NCBI RefSeq assembly: GCF_000425185.1
Contig: NZ_AULH01000001.1
Location: 186,001-250,000, forward strand
DNA length: 64,000 bases
Direction of reading: 5' to 3'
Origin: Pleomorphomonas koreensis DSM 23070
GTDB taxonomy: Bacteria > Pseudomonadota > Alphaproteobacteria > Rhizobiales > Pleomorphomonadaceae
Positions 1-8,001 of this stretch are shown here, in pieces. How positions within the stretch are numbered: position 1 is the first letter of the stretch; every line of letters begins with the position of its first letter. Both the position numbers and the translations under genes were made by a program. The notes beneath the pieces are model-generated. The model had not been told where the DNA came from. It saw only the letters and a program-made list of their open reading frames with translations, and did not search any database.

Positions 1-1270
1 GCGGCAGCCGGGCGAGCGCCCGGCCCTCGGCGGTGATGCGGCCGCTGTCGTCGAGGGCGTCGAGCGCCTTGAGGAGAAGGACCGCCTCGTCCCAGGCCGG
101 TTTGGGCGGCGGGTCGAGGAAGGCGAGGGCGACGGGGTCCTTGACGCCGACGGCGGCGAGGTCGAGCACCAGCTGGGAAAGATCGGCCTCGAGGATTTCC
201 GGCGTCGAATAGGCTTGCAGCGCCGCCGTCTGCCCTTCGCCCCACAGGCGCCAGCAGACGCCCGGCTCGGTGCGGCCGGCGCGGCCGCGCCGCTGGTCGG
301 CCGAGGCACGCGACACCCGCACCGTCTCGAGCCGGGTCAGGCCGGTGTCCGGCTCGTATTTCGGCACGCGGGCGAGACCGCCGTCGATGACCAGCCGCAC
401 GCCGTCGATGGTCAGCGACGTCTCGGCGATGGCGGTGGCCAGCACCACCTTGTGCTCCGGCGGCCGGCAGGGGCGGATGGCGAGGTCCTGCTCGGCGTTC
501 GAGAGAGCGCCGTAGAGCGGCGCCAGCCGCACGCCGGCCGGCAGGCGGCCGTCGAGCCGCTCGGCGACGCGGCGGATTTCCGCCTGCCCCGGCAGGAACA
601 CCAGCGCCGAGCCCGCTTCCTCGCGGAGCGCGCTGAGCGTCACCGCGGCCACCTGGTCCTCGAAGCGCAGGAGCGGGTCACGGTCGACGTGCCGCGTCTC
701 CACCGGGAAGGCGCGGCCGGCACTCTCGATCACCGGCGCGTTGCCGAGGAGGGCCGCCACCCGGCCGCCGTCGAGCGTGGCGCTCATCACCAGGATGCGC
801 AGGTCGTCGCGGAGCGCCGCGCCGTCGAGGGTCAGCGCGAGGCCGAGGTCGCCGTCGAGCGAGCGCTCGTGAAACTCATCGAACAGCACCGCCGACACGC
901 CGTCAAGCGAGGGATCGTCGACCACCATGCGGGTGAAGACGCCCTCGGTGACCACCTCGATCACCGTCTTCGCCGACACCTTCGCATCCATGCGGACGCG
1001 GTAGCCGACCGTGCCGCCCACCGCGTCGCCGAGACTGGTGGCCATGCGCGCCGCGGCGGCGCGGGCGGCGATGCGGCGCGGCTCGACGACGATCAGCCTG
1101 CCCCGACGCCACGGCGCATCGAGGAGGGCGAGCGGCACCCGCGTCGTCTTGCCGGCGCCCGGCGCGGCGGTGAGCACGAGACGCGGGTTGGCGTCGAGCG
1201 AGGCCCGGATGTCGCCGAGCACCGCGTCGATGGGCAGCGGCGGGGAAAAGCGGCCCGGCGTCGCCGTCAA
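1..1270 (-). CDS. hrpB: ATP-dependent helicase HrpB, N-terminal part (cut by window start)
   Basis: DEAH-box RNA helicase-like protein of the HrpB family; its cellular role is poorly known. The visible 423 residues hold a Walker A (APGAGKTT, about residues 36-43), the DEFH Walker B (131-134), the SAT motif (about 163-165) and helicase motifs with QRRGRAGR. HrpB proteins are usually about 820 residues, so roughly half is off the left edge. I chose the TTG at 1270 as start: it overlaps the stop of the upstream transglycosylase gene (TTGA), no in-frame ATG lies close, and it gives an N-terminus ending in PLPIDAVLGDIRASL as in other HrpB proteins. The overlap suggests translational coupling. Confidence 0.9.
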   Translation of the reverse strand, partial: MTATPGRFSPPLPIDAVLGDIRASLDANPRLVLTAAPGAGKTTRVPLALLDAPWRRGRLIVVEPRRIAARAAAARMATSLGDAVGGTVGYRVRMDAKVSAKTVIEVVTEGVFTRMVVDDPSLDGVSAVLFDEFHERSLDGDLGLALTLDGAALRDDLRILVMSATLDGGRVAALLGNAPVIESAGRAFPVETRHVDRDPLLRFEDQVAAVTLSALREEAGSALVFLPGQAEIRRVAERLDGRLPAGVRLAPLYGALSNAEQDLAIRPCRPPEHKVVLATAIAETSLTIDGVRLVIDGGLARVPKYEPDTGLTRLETVRVSRASADQRRGRAGRTEPGVCWRLWGEGQTAALQAYSTPEILEADLSQLVLDLAAVGVKDPVALAFLDPPPKPAWDEAVLLLKALDALDDSGRITAEGRALARLP

Positions 1271-2463
1271 CGCAACGCCCTGAGCACCGCCGAATCGGGC
1301 CAGCCGTCGGCCGGCAGGCCGGCCTGCAACTGGAAGCCGCGCACCGCTTCGCGCGTCCGCTGGCCGAGCTTGCCGTCCTTGGGGCCGGCGTCGAAGCCTC
1401 TCGCGGCGAGCGCGCCCTGGATGAAGGCGATGTCGGACGCGCCGAGCGCCTCCACCTTGCCGTTGCCGGCGCCGACCGGCGGCGCGCCGGAAAGGCGCGT
1501 GGCGAAATAGGCGGCGGTCGTCGAATAGACCAGCGATTCGTTCCAGCCGAGATACACGTCGAAATTGTGATAAGCGAGGAAGGCCGGCCCGAAGCGGCCC
1601 ATCGGCAGATAGAGCGCGGCGAGGCCGTTGGGGATGGTGCCATGGGCCGGCCGGACACCCATTGCCTGCCAGTCGCCGGCCGGCTTCTTGATCGGCAGGT
1701 CGGCCTGGTCCCAGGGCAGGTTGGCGGGAATGTCGACCTCGACCAGCCAAGGCTGGCCCGGCGCCCAGCCGAGCGACTGGAGATAGTTGGCGGTCGAGGC
1801 CAGCACGTCGGGGGCGCTCTTGATCAGGTTGCGGCGGCCGTCGCCGTCGAAGTCGACGGCGTAGCGGAGATAGTTGGACGGCAGGAACTGCGTCTGGCCG
1901 AGTTCGCCGGCCCAGGCGCCCTTCATCTCGGACGGCGCGAGGTCGCCGCGTGCCACGATCCGGATGGCGTCGCCGAGTTCGGTCTGGAACATGGCGGGAC
2001 GGCGGCAGTCGTAGGCGAGCGTTGCCAGCGACTGGATGGTTGGGAAATCGCCGGTGTTGGCGCCGAAATCGCTTTCGAGGCCCCAGACGGCGACGATCAC
2101 CTCGGCCGGCACGCCGTATTGCGCCTCGATGCGGGCGAACAGGCTGGCGTTGGCCTTGATCTTCTGCGCCCCCACCGTCAGGCGGTTCTTGTTGACCATG
2201 CGGCCGGCGAATTCGGTGAAGGTCTGCGAGAACACGCCCTGTCCCCGGTCCTTCCTGATCACCGCCGGATCGAAGGCGACGCCGGAGAGCGAAGACCGTA
2301 CCGCATCGGCCGGCAGGCCGGCGTCGGTCAGCGTCTTGGCGTAGCCGGCGAGCCAGGCGCCGAAGCCGTCGCCCTTGGCGCTGCAGGAGGCGGCGAGGCC
2401 GGGCGTGGCGAAGGCGGGCAGGCCGGCGAGCAACGCCGCGAGGATGGAAACGGACGACCGCAT
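1267..2463 (-). CDS. Lytic murein transglycosylase, MltB-type with C-terminal peptidoglycan-binding domain
   Basis: Periplasmic enzyme that cleaves peptidoglycan strands, leaving 1,6-anhydro ends. A signal peptide (about residues 1-25) is followed by a GH103/SLT_3 domain; the catalytic glutamate is in VWGLESDFG (about residue 130), and GELGQTQFLPSNY is the family substrate-cleft motif. Residues about 335-395 form a PG_binding_1 domain (IQGALAARGFDAG..DGKLGQRT). I chose the ATG at 2463 over an upstream one at 2493 because an AGGAG sits 9 bases before it and the shorter form begins with a proper signal peptide. Its stop overlaps the hrpB start. Confidence 0.92.
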   Translation of the reverse strand: MRSSVSILAALLAGLPAFATPGLAASCSAKGDGFGAWLAGYAKTLTDAGLPADAVRSSLSGVAFDPAVIRKDRGQGVFSQTFTEFAGRMVNKNRLTVGAQKIKANASLFARIEAQYGVPAEVIVAVWGLESDFGANTGDFPTIQSLATLAYDCRRPAMFQTELGDAIRIVARGDLAPSEMKGAWAGELGQTQFLPSNYLRYAVDFDGDGRRNLIKSAPDVLASTANYLQSLGWAPGQPWLVEVDIPANLPWDQADLPIKKPAGDWQAMGVRPAHGTIPNGLAALYLPMGRFGPAFLAYHNFDVYLGWNESLVYSTTAAYFATRLSGAPPVGAGNGKVEALGASDIAFIQGALAARGFDAGPKDGKLGQRTREAVRGFQLQAGLPADGWPDSAVLRALR

Positions 2464-2535
2464 CGATACAATCTCCTGTAGCACTGAAACCAAGGGGTGT
2501 GGATCATAGCGGCATTCGCCGGCCGCCGACAGGTG

Positions 2536-3426
2536 TCAGTCGAGGCTTTCCGTCCCGGCTCTCTTGCGCCGGCGTCCGCCCGCCAGCATCAGGCCGGCGA
2601 CGATGATCACCGCCGCGCCGACCAGCATCGACGGCCGCGGCCGGTCGCCGAACACCAGCCAGCCGAACAGGATCGCCCAGAGCAGCAGTGAATACTGGAT
2701 CGGCGCCACCACGGCGGCCGACGCCAGCTTCAGCGAGCGGGCGATGGAGAGGTGCGCCACCATGGCGACGATGCCGAGGGCGGCCAGCATCATGAGGTCG
2801 GCCGGTCCCGGCGTCACCCAGCCGAACGGGGCGAGCACGGCGCCGACGACCAGCGCCCCCGCCGTCTGCCAGAACACCAGCACCCGGTCGGGCGTGCCGC
2901 GCAACTGGCGGCTCTGCACCACCATCATGGCGTAGGAGAGCGAGCCGCCGATGGAGAACAGCGATGCCCATGTGAGGCTGCCCGATCCCGGCTGCAGCAC
3001 GAAGACCACGCCGGCAAAGCCGACGGCGATGGCCAGCCACTGGCGGCCGCCCACCCGCTCGCCGAGCAGGAACGGCGACACGGCGGCAATGTAGATCGGA
3101 CCGGCGAGATAGAAGGTCATGACGTCGGCGAGCGGCAGGAAGCGGACCGCCGCGTAGAAGAACACCAGCTCCGCCGTGGCCAGCACGACGCGCGACAACT
3201 GCGTGCCCGGTCGTTCCAGCCGGACAAGCGCCGGCGCGCCGCCCCGGGCGAGAAGGGGCGCCAGCAGGGCGAGGGCGGCGAGCGAGCGAATCAGCACGAT
3301 CTCGCCGGCCGGGAAGGTGCCGGCCAGCCACTTGCCCATGATGTCGTTGACGGCGAACAGGAAATCGCCGAACAACATCATGAAGATGCCGAGGCCGACG
3401 GTGGAGCGGGCAGGGATGGCGGACAC
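2536..3426 (-). CDS. EamA-family DMT transporter
   Basis: Inner-membrane exporter of the drug/metabolite transporter superfamily, about 296 residues with ten predicted hydrophobic segments arranged as two EamA repeats (about 10-140 and 155-285). Substrate cannot be told from sequence; relatives export amino acids, S-adenosylmethionine or other small metabolites. The start is a GTG with a GGAG about 6 bases upstream. The C-terminus is short and basic (GGRRRKRAG), fitting the positive-inside rule. It lies on the same strand as the transglycosylase gene, about 70 bases upstream of it. Confidence 0.88.
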   Translation of the reverse strand: MSAIPARSTVGLGIFMMLFGDFLFAVNDIMGKWLAGTFPAGEIVLIRSLAALALLAPLLARGGAPALVRLERPGTQLSRVVLATAELVFFYAAVRFLPLADVMTFYLAGPIYIAAVSPFLLGERVGGRQWLAIAVGFAGVVFVLQPGSGSLTWASLFSIGGSLSYAMMVVQSRQLRGTPDRVLVFWQTAGALVVGAVLAPFGWVTPGPADLMMLAALGIVAMVAHLSIARSLKLASAAVVAPIQYSLLLWAILFGWLVFGDRPRPSMLVGAAVIIVAGLMLAGGRRRKRAGTESLD

Positions 3427-3574
3427 GGACGGCTCCGGCGGGACGAGGCTGGCGCCTCGATAGCCGATCCGCGGCGCCTTGGCGAGGCGGACGCCGGCTT
3501 GGCCGTTTTTCCGCTTGGCCGGGCGAGGGCGGCGAGGCTAACCTCGCGCCAGTTGCAGCGGTTCCGGAGACGAG

Positions 3575-4636
3575 ATGCGGAAGCTCGATATTCTTCTCTA
3601 CACGCGCGCTTCCGGCGGCGGCGGCGCCGAGCGCGTCTGGTCGATCCTGGCGGCCGGCCTGGCGGCGCGCGGCCACCGCGTCGTCTTCGCCTTCGATGGG
3701 AGGGTGCCGGGCATCCCGATCGATCCGGCCGTCGAGGCGATCGACGTCGGCGCCCGTCACGGCGCCGCCGTGCTGAAGCTCGCCCGCCTGCTGCGCCGGC
3801 GGCGCTTCGACGTCATCGCCGCCGCCGTGTCGGTCTCCTGCGTCAAGCTGGCGCTCGCCAAGGCACTGGCGCCGACGCGGGCGCCGCTCGTCGTCTCCTA
3901 TCACGGTTTCGAGGAATACAAGACTGGCCGCCTGTCGGCCGCCGCCTACTATGGCCTGCCGCTGCTGCGCCTGGTGGCCAGCCGCTTCGTCGGCGTCTCC
4001 GACGGCATCGTCGAGGCGCTGGTCAGCCGCTGGCACGCGCCGGCGGCCCGCACGGAACGCATCTACAATCCGGTGCCGCTGCTCCCCGCCGCCACGGCGG
4101 ATGAGATCGCCGCCCGGCCGCCGGTGGTCGGCGCCGTCGGCCGGCTGTCGCGCGAGAAGGGCATGGATGTGCTGATCGACGCCTTTGCCCGCCTGACGAC
4201 GCCGGATGTCCGTCTCGTCATCGGCGGCGACGGGCCGGAGCGCGACACTCTCGTCCGGCAGGCAGCCGAACTTGGTGTGACGGATCGCCTGCGCTTCCTG
4301 GGGCGCGTCGCCTCGGCGGCCGAGGTCTACGGTCTGGCGCGCGTCGCCGCCGTGCCGTCGCGCACCGAGGCCTTCGGCATGACCACGGTGGAGGCGCTGT
4401 CGGCCGGCCTCAAGGTGGTGGCCAGCGATTGCGCCGGTTCTAAGGAGATCCTGGCCGGTTACGCCGGCGAACTGGTGCCGGTCGGCGACGCCGCCGCGCT
4501 GGCCGCGGCGCTCGACAAGGCGCTGGCGGCCCCGCCCGATCCCGCGCCCGGCGTCGGCCGGGCGCGGGATTTCTCGGCCGAGGCCGGCATCGATCAGTGG
4601 GAGCGGCTGTTCGCCGGGCTGGCCGGGCCGGGCTGA
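3575..4636 (+). CDS. Glycosyltransferase family 4 protein
   Basis: Retaining GT-B sugar transferase of 353 residues. The N-terminal acceptor domain begins with LLYTRASGGGGAERVW, the glycine-rich loop seen in GT4 enzymes; the donor domain carries GAVGRLSREKGMDVLIDAF (about 187-205), GGDGPERD (about 218-225) and the E-X7-E motif in RTEAFGMTTVEAL (about 264-276). No membrane segment. It lies at the edge of an exopolysaccharide locus and probably adds one sugar of the repeat unit at the cytosolic face. Its last 43 bases overlap tail-to-tail with the next, oppositely oriented glycosyltransferase gene. Confidence 0.9.
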   Translation: MRKLDILLYTRASGGGGAERVWSILAAGLAARGHRVVFAFDGRVPGIPIDPAVEAIDVGARHGAAVLKLARLLRRRRFDVIAAAVSVSCVKLALAKALAPTRAPLVVSYHGFEEYKTGRLSAAAYYGLPLLRLVASRFVGVSDGIVEALVSRWHAPAARTERIYNPVPLLPAATADEIAARPPVVGAVGRLSREKGMDVLIDAFARLTTPDVRLVIGGDGPERDTLVRQAAELGVTDRLRFLGRVASAAEVYGLARVAAVPSRTEAFGMTTVEALSAGLKVVASDCAGSKEILAGYAGELVPVGDAAALAAALDKALAAPPDPAPGVGRARDFSAEAGIDQWERLFAGLAGPG

Positions 4637-5838
4637 CGGGCAGCCGTGCCGGTGCGCCCGAGCGCAACGTGCCGCTCGAACAGCTTCGGCATCTGCACCG
4701 CCACCGAATAGGGCGTCACCTTGGCGCGGATCGCCTCCGGATCGAGCTTGCCGGCGAAGATGTCGGCGGCAAGACGGGCGAATCCCTCGGCCATCTGCTC
4801 GGCGGCCGCCTCGCGATCCTCCGGCCGTTCGACCAGGAAGCCGGAGACGCCGGACTCGATCAGCGGGTCGTATTGCGGCAGGCGGATGGCGCCGACCGGC
4901 CGGCCGCTCGACAGCGCCTCCAGGAGATAGCAGGGCATGCCCTCGAAATAGGAGGTGAGGATGCCGGCGTGGCAATCGCGCATGATCGCCGACACGCCGT
5001 CGCCGGTCTGGAAGCCGTGGCGGATGGTGAACGCCTCGACGCCGGCGAACTCCTTGTCGCGGTAGGGGTCGGAGGTGCCGACATAGTGGAATTCGAGTTT
5101 GCCGCCGAGCTTGCCGTGGAGGCGCCTCAGCGTCTCGAACATCAGCGGCGGGTCCTTGAAGGCGTCGAGCCGGCCGGCGAACACCACGCGGAACACGTCG
5201 GTCGCCGGGAAGGGCGCCGCCGGGAAGCGCTCGGTGTCGACCGAGACGGTCATGAACTCCGATTTCCGGGCGATCCTCGGCATCTCCCGCTCGTAGCGGG
5301 CGATGATGTTGGGATTGACGCCGACCACGCGGGTCGCGAGGTTCAAGGCGATCGCCTCGTTGAGGCGGTAGAGCCACCAGTAGCGGGCGAGGATGGTGTC
5401 CATCTTGTCGCCCTTGCTGCCCTCGCCATGCACGAGCTGCACCACCGGATGGCCGATCAGCCGGGCGGGAATCGCCAGCTCGAAGCGCTCGATCTCGGTC
5501 GAGGCGGTGTCGCCGGCCGCAAGGCGGCGGATGGTGAGGAGATGCCGGATCACGCCGAGCGTGAAGCGCAGCGTCACCGACTGGAGAACCGTCTTGGCGG
5601 CGGCGTGGATGGTGTCGCCGGGGATATGCACCACCGGCAGGAAGTCGACGCGGCGGCCATCGAACTCGACGGGCACCGGCTTGCCGATTTCGAGATCGCC
5701 GCGCTCGTCCATGCCGACGAGCAGCACCGACACGTCGGCCGGGTGGCGCGACAGCATCAGCCGCACGTGCGTCTCGATGCCGCCCACCTTGCCGCCGCGC
5801 GGATCGATCGTGTGGAGGATGGTGATGCGATGGGCCAT
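4594..5838 (-). CDS. Glycosyltransferase (GT4-like), exopolysaccharide locus
   Basis: GT-B fold sugar transferase of about 414 residues. MAHRITILHTIDPRGGKVGGIETHV gives the N-terminal glycine-rich loop, FRVVFAGRLDAFKDPPLMF the donor-domain start, and YFEGMPCYLLEALSSGRP the E-X7-E nucleotide-sugar motif. I start it at the ATG at 5838, since the reading frame upstream only runs through the end of the neighbouring gene; this leaves 8 bases to the stop of the WecG-like gene upstream, so the two form an operon. The 3' end overlaps the plus-strand glycosyltransferase by 43 bases. Sugar specificity cannot be inferred. Confidence 0.87.
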   Translation of the reverse strand: MAHRITILHTIDPRGGKVGGIETHVRLMLSRHPADVSVLLVGMDERGDLEIGKPVPVEFDGRRVDFLPVVHIPGDTIHAAAKTVLQSVTLRFTLGVIRHLLTIRRLAAGDTASTEIERFELAIPARLIGHPVVQLVHGEGSKGDKMDTILARYWWLYRLNEAIALNLATRVVGVNPNIIARYEREMPRIARKSEFMTVSVDTERFPAAPFPATDVFRVVFAGRLDAFKDPPLMFETLRRLHGKLGGKLEFHYVGTSDPYRDKEFAGVEAFTIRHGFQTGDGVSAIMRDCHAGILTSYFEGMPCYLLEALSSGRPVGAIRLPQYDPLIESGVSGFLVERPEDREAAAEQMAEGFARLAADIFAGKLDPEAIRAKVTPYSVAVQMPKLFERHVALGRTGTAARQPGPASPANSRSH

Positions 5839-5846
5839 CGGTCGGG

Positions 5847-6716
5847 TTACTCCTGGCTCGGCTGGTCGGTCTGGTCGCTGGTCGGGCGCGTCGGCCGCCG
5901 TCGGCCCAGAAGCTCGCGTACGTTGTAGCGCATGAGATACAATGCCGAAAGCGCGTAGCGCCCGGCGAGACGGCGCGGATTGTGCAGGAGCCGCCACAGC
6001 CACTCAAGGCCAGCCGCCTGGAACAGGCTTGGCGCGCGGGCCTGGCTGCCGCCGATGAAGTCGAGCGCCGCGCCGATGCAGACGAAGGTGACGTCCGGCG
6101 CCCAGCGGCGGGCGAATTCGGCGAAGATCTCCTGCTTGGGCGCGCCGAGGGCCACGAAGCAGATGCGGGCGCCGCTCGCCGCGATGCGCTCGGCGGCGGC
6201 GCGGGCTTCGGTGCCGATCGGACTGAAGCCGAAGGGCGGGCTTTCGAGGCCGGCGATGACCAGACGCGGGTTTTCGCGGCGGAGCACGACCTCGGTCCCG
6301 GCGAGGGTTTCCGGGCTGGTGCCGAAGAAATGCACCGGCAGGCGGGCGAGCGCCGCCGCCGCGCACAGCGGCCGCACCAGGTCGGCGCCGGTGACGCGGA
6401 CGATGTCGGCCCCCTGCCGCCGGGCCAGCGCCACCACCGGCGCGCCGTCGGCCGACACGTAGGTGGCGCGGTCGTAGGCGTTGCGGAAGGCCGGATCGCG
6501 CTCGAGCTTGACGAGGTGGTCGAGATTGAGCGTGAACACCGTGCCGCCGCGCCCGGTCAGCGCGTCGAAGGTGACGAGGTGGACGAGGTCGGCCTGATGG
6601 CCGATGTTGACGCGCGCCGCGTCGATGACGGCGATCGGCCCGGGGGTGCGACCGGCGGTATCGGCAGGGGCGGGAGCTTCGGCCGGCACCGGCCGATCGT
6701 GGAACAGACCTGACAT
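5847..6716 (-). CDS. WecG/TagA/CpsF-family glycosyltransferase
   Basis: Inverting glycosyltransferase (GT26) that typically adds the second sugar to a lipid-linked primer on the inner membrane. About 289 residues: TVFTLNLDHLVKL (near 60), VHFFGTSPETL (about 128), FVALGAPKQEIFA (the conserved GxPkQE motif, about 190) and the C-terminal amphipathic EWLWRLLHNPRRLAGRY that docks the enzyme on the membrane in this family. The ATG at 6716 is preceded by GGAAGG at good spacing; an upstream ATG at 6785 lacks this. First gene of a two-gene operon with the glycosyltransferase that follows. Confidence 0.92.
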   Translation of the reverse strand: MSGLFHDRPVPAEAPAPADTAGRTPGPIAVIDAARVNIGHQADLVHLVTFDALTGRGGTVFTLNLDHLVKLERDPAFRNAYDRATYVSADGAPVVALARRQGADIVRVTGADLVRPLCAAAALARLPVHFFGTSPETLAGTEVVLRRENPRLVIAGLESPPFGFSPIGTEARAAAERIAASGARICFVALGAPKQEIFAEFARRWAPDVTFVCIGAALDFIGGSQARAPSLFQAAGLEWLWRLLHNPRRLAGRYALSALYLMRYNVRELLGRRRPTRPTSDQTDQPSQE

Positions 6717-6948
6717 TGGCGACCTTCCGGCGCGCGACGCGCCATCCCGACGCCGGAGGCGCGCGATGGACCACGAAGGTCCCATCCCCGCCTCCCAGCG
6801 AATTGACTGTCGGGGGAGAGCCGTCCCTGAAGGCCGCTCTCCTCCTTGGCAGCCAATCTAGACCGGGTGCCGTTCAGCCCCGATTGATCCGATTCTTCAA
6901 ATTGTAATGAAATGCCGATTTGTTTTGCACGGACAGCACTCCCGCCTC

Positions 6949-8001
6949 TCAGTCGAGGCGCAGGAGGCGTTCGACGAGCGCCGCGCGGTCGGCGGCGGCC
7001 AGCGCGTTCCAGCGGGCGACGTTGGTCCGCCCCGCCGCGGCGGCGTGGGCGAAGGCGTCCTCGGCGGTGAGCCGGGCGGCGATCGCCGCCGCGGCGGCGC
7101 CCGGCGCCGCCGGGTCGATGTGGAGGCCGGAGCCGGCCAGCACTTCGTGGAACACCGGGGCATCAGGGGCGACGACCGGCAGGCCGGCGTGCTGCGCTTC
7201 GATGAGCGGCAGGCCGAGGCCCTCGTCGAAGCTGGTGGAGATCAGCGCGTGCGCCCGGCCGAGCGCCGCCCGGACGCCGGCCTCGTCGAGATAGCCTGTG
7301 AGCGTCACACCCGGCAGCCCGGCGAGGCGCTTCGCCTCGCCGCCCCAGCCGACGCGGCCGACGATTTCGAGGCTGGCGTCGAAGCCGTGCGCCTGTCGCA
7401 GCGCGGCGACGATCGTTGCGGCGGCAATGAGGTTCTTGCGCGGCTCGACGGTGGAGAGCGCCATCAGGCGGAGCGGGCCGCCGGGAGCGGGCGGTTGGCG
7501 CATCGGCAGGCCGGCGGCGCCGAATATGTCGCGCACCGGCGGCCGGCACAGGCTGATATCGGCGTCGGCCCGGCAGAAGCGCCTGAGTTCGCGCGCCGTC
7601 GCCTCGGAATTGGCGATCAGCCAGGGCAGGCGGACGACCGCGTAGCGGAAGGCCGGCGCCATGTAGAGGCGGGCGCGCCAGTTGAGGTCCTGCGGCCGGG
7701 TGATCAGGAAGCAATCGTGGACGTAAGGCACCACGCGGCGGCCGGCCAACGCCACCAGCAGCATGGACGGCGGAAAGCCGGGGCAGAGGACGATCGACCG
7801 GCGGTCGACGGCCAGACGGGCCGGCAGCCCGAACTGCTGCGTCGCCAGCATGCTGAGGGTCGAGCCGCCACCGGCCAGCGTCAGCGTCAGCGGCGCCAGC
7901 GCGTCGCCGGAGAACAGTTCGAGGGTGATGCGCTCGAGACCGGTGATGGCCCGCCCGAGATGGGAGTGGTCGACGATGAGGCGCGGCGACATGCCGCTCA
8001 C
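6949..8001 (-). CDS. Glycosyltransferase family 4 protein, downstream of the Wzz-like gene
   Basis: Soluble GT4-type sugar transferase, about 350 residues. The N-terminal half has the loop HLGRAITGLERITLELF; the donor half has MALSTVEPRKNLIAAA, then LISTSFDEGLGLPLIEAQHAGLPVV, which is the E-X7-E sugar-nucleotide motif. The GTG start at 8001 overlaps the stop of the upstream chain-length gene by 4 bases (GTGA), so translation is likely coupled; an ATG three codons later (7992) is an alternative. It probably adds a sugar to the exopolysaccharide repeat unit, but donor and linkage are unknown. Confidence 0.9.
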   Translation of the reverse strand: MSGMSPRLIVDHSHLGRAITGLERITLELFSGDALAPLTLTLAGGGSTLSMLATQQFGLPARLAVDRRSIVLCPGFPPSMLLVALAGRRVVPYVHDCFLITRPQDLNWRARLYMAPAFRYAVVRLPWLIANSEATARELRRFCRADADISLCRPPVRDIFGAAGLPMRQPPAPGGPLRLMALSTVEPRKNLIAAATIVAALRQAHGFDASLEIVGRVGWGGEAKRLAGLPGVTLTGYLDEAGVRAALGRAHALISTSFDEGLGLPLIEAQHAGLPVVAPDAPVFHEVLAGSGLHIDPAAPGAAAAAIAARLTAEDAFAHAAAAGRTNVARWNALAAADRAALVERLLRLD

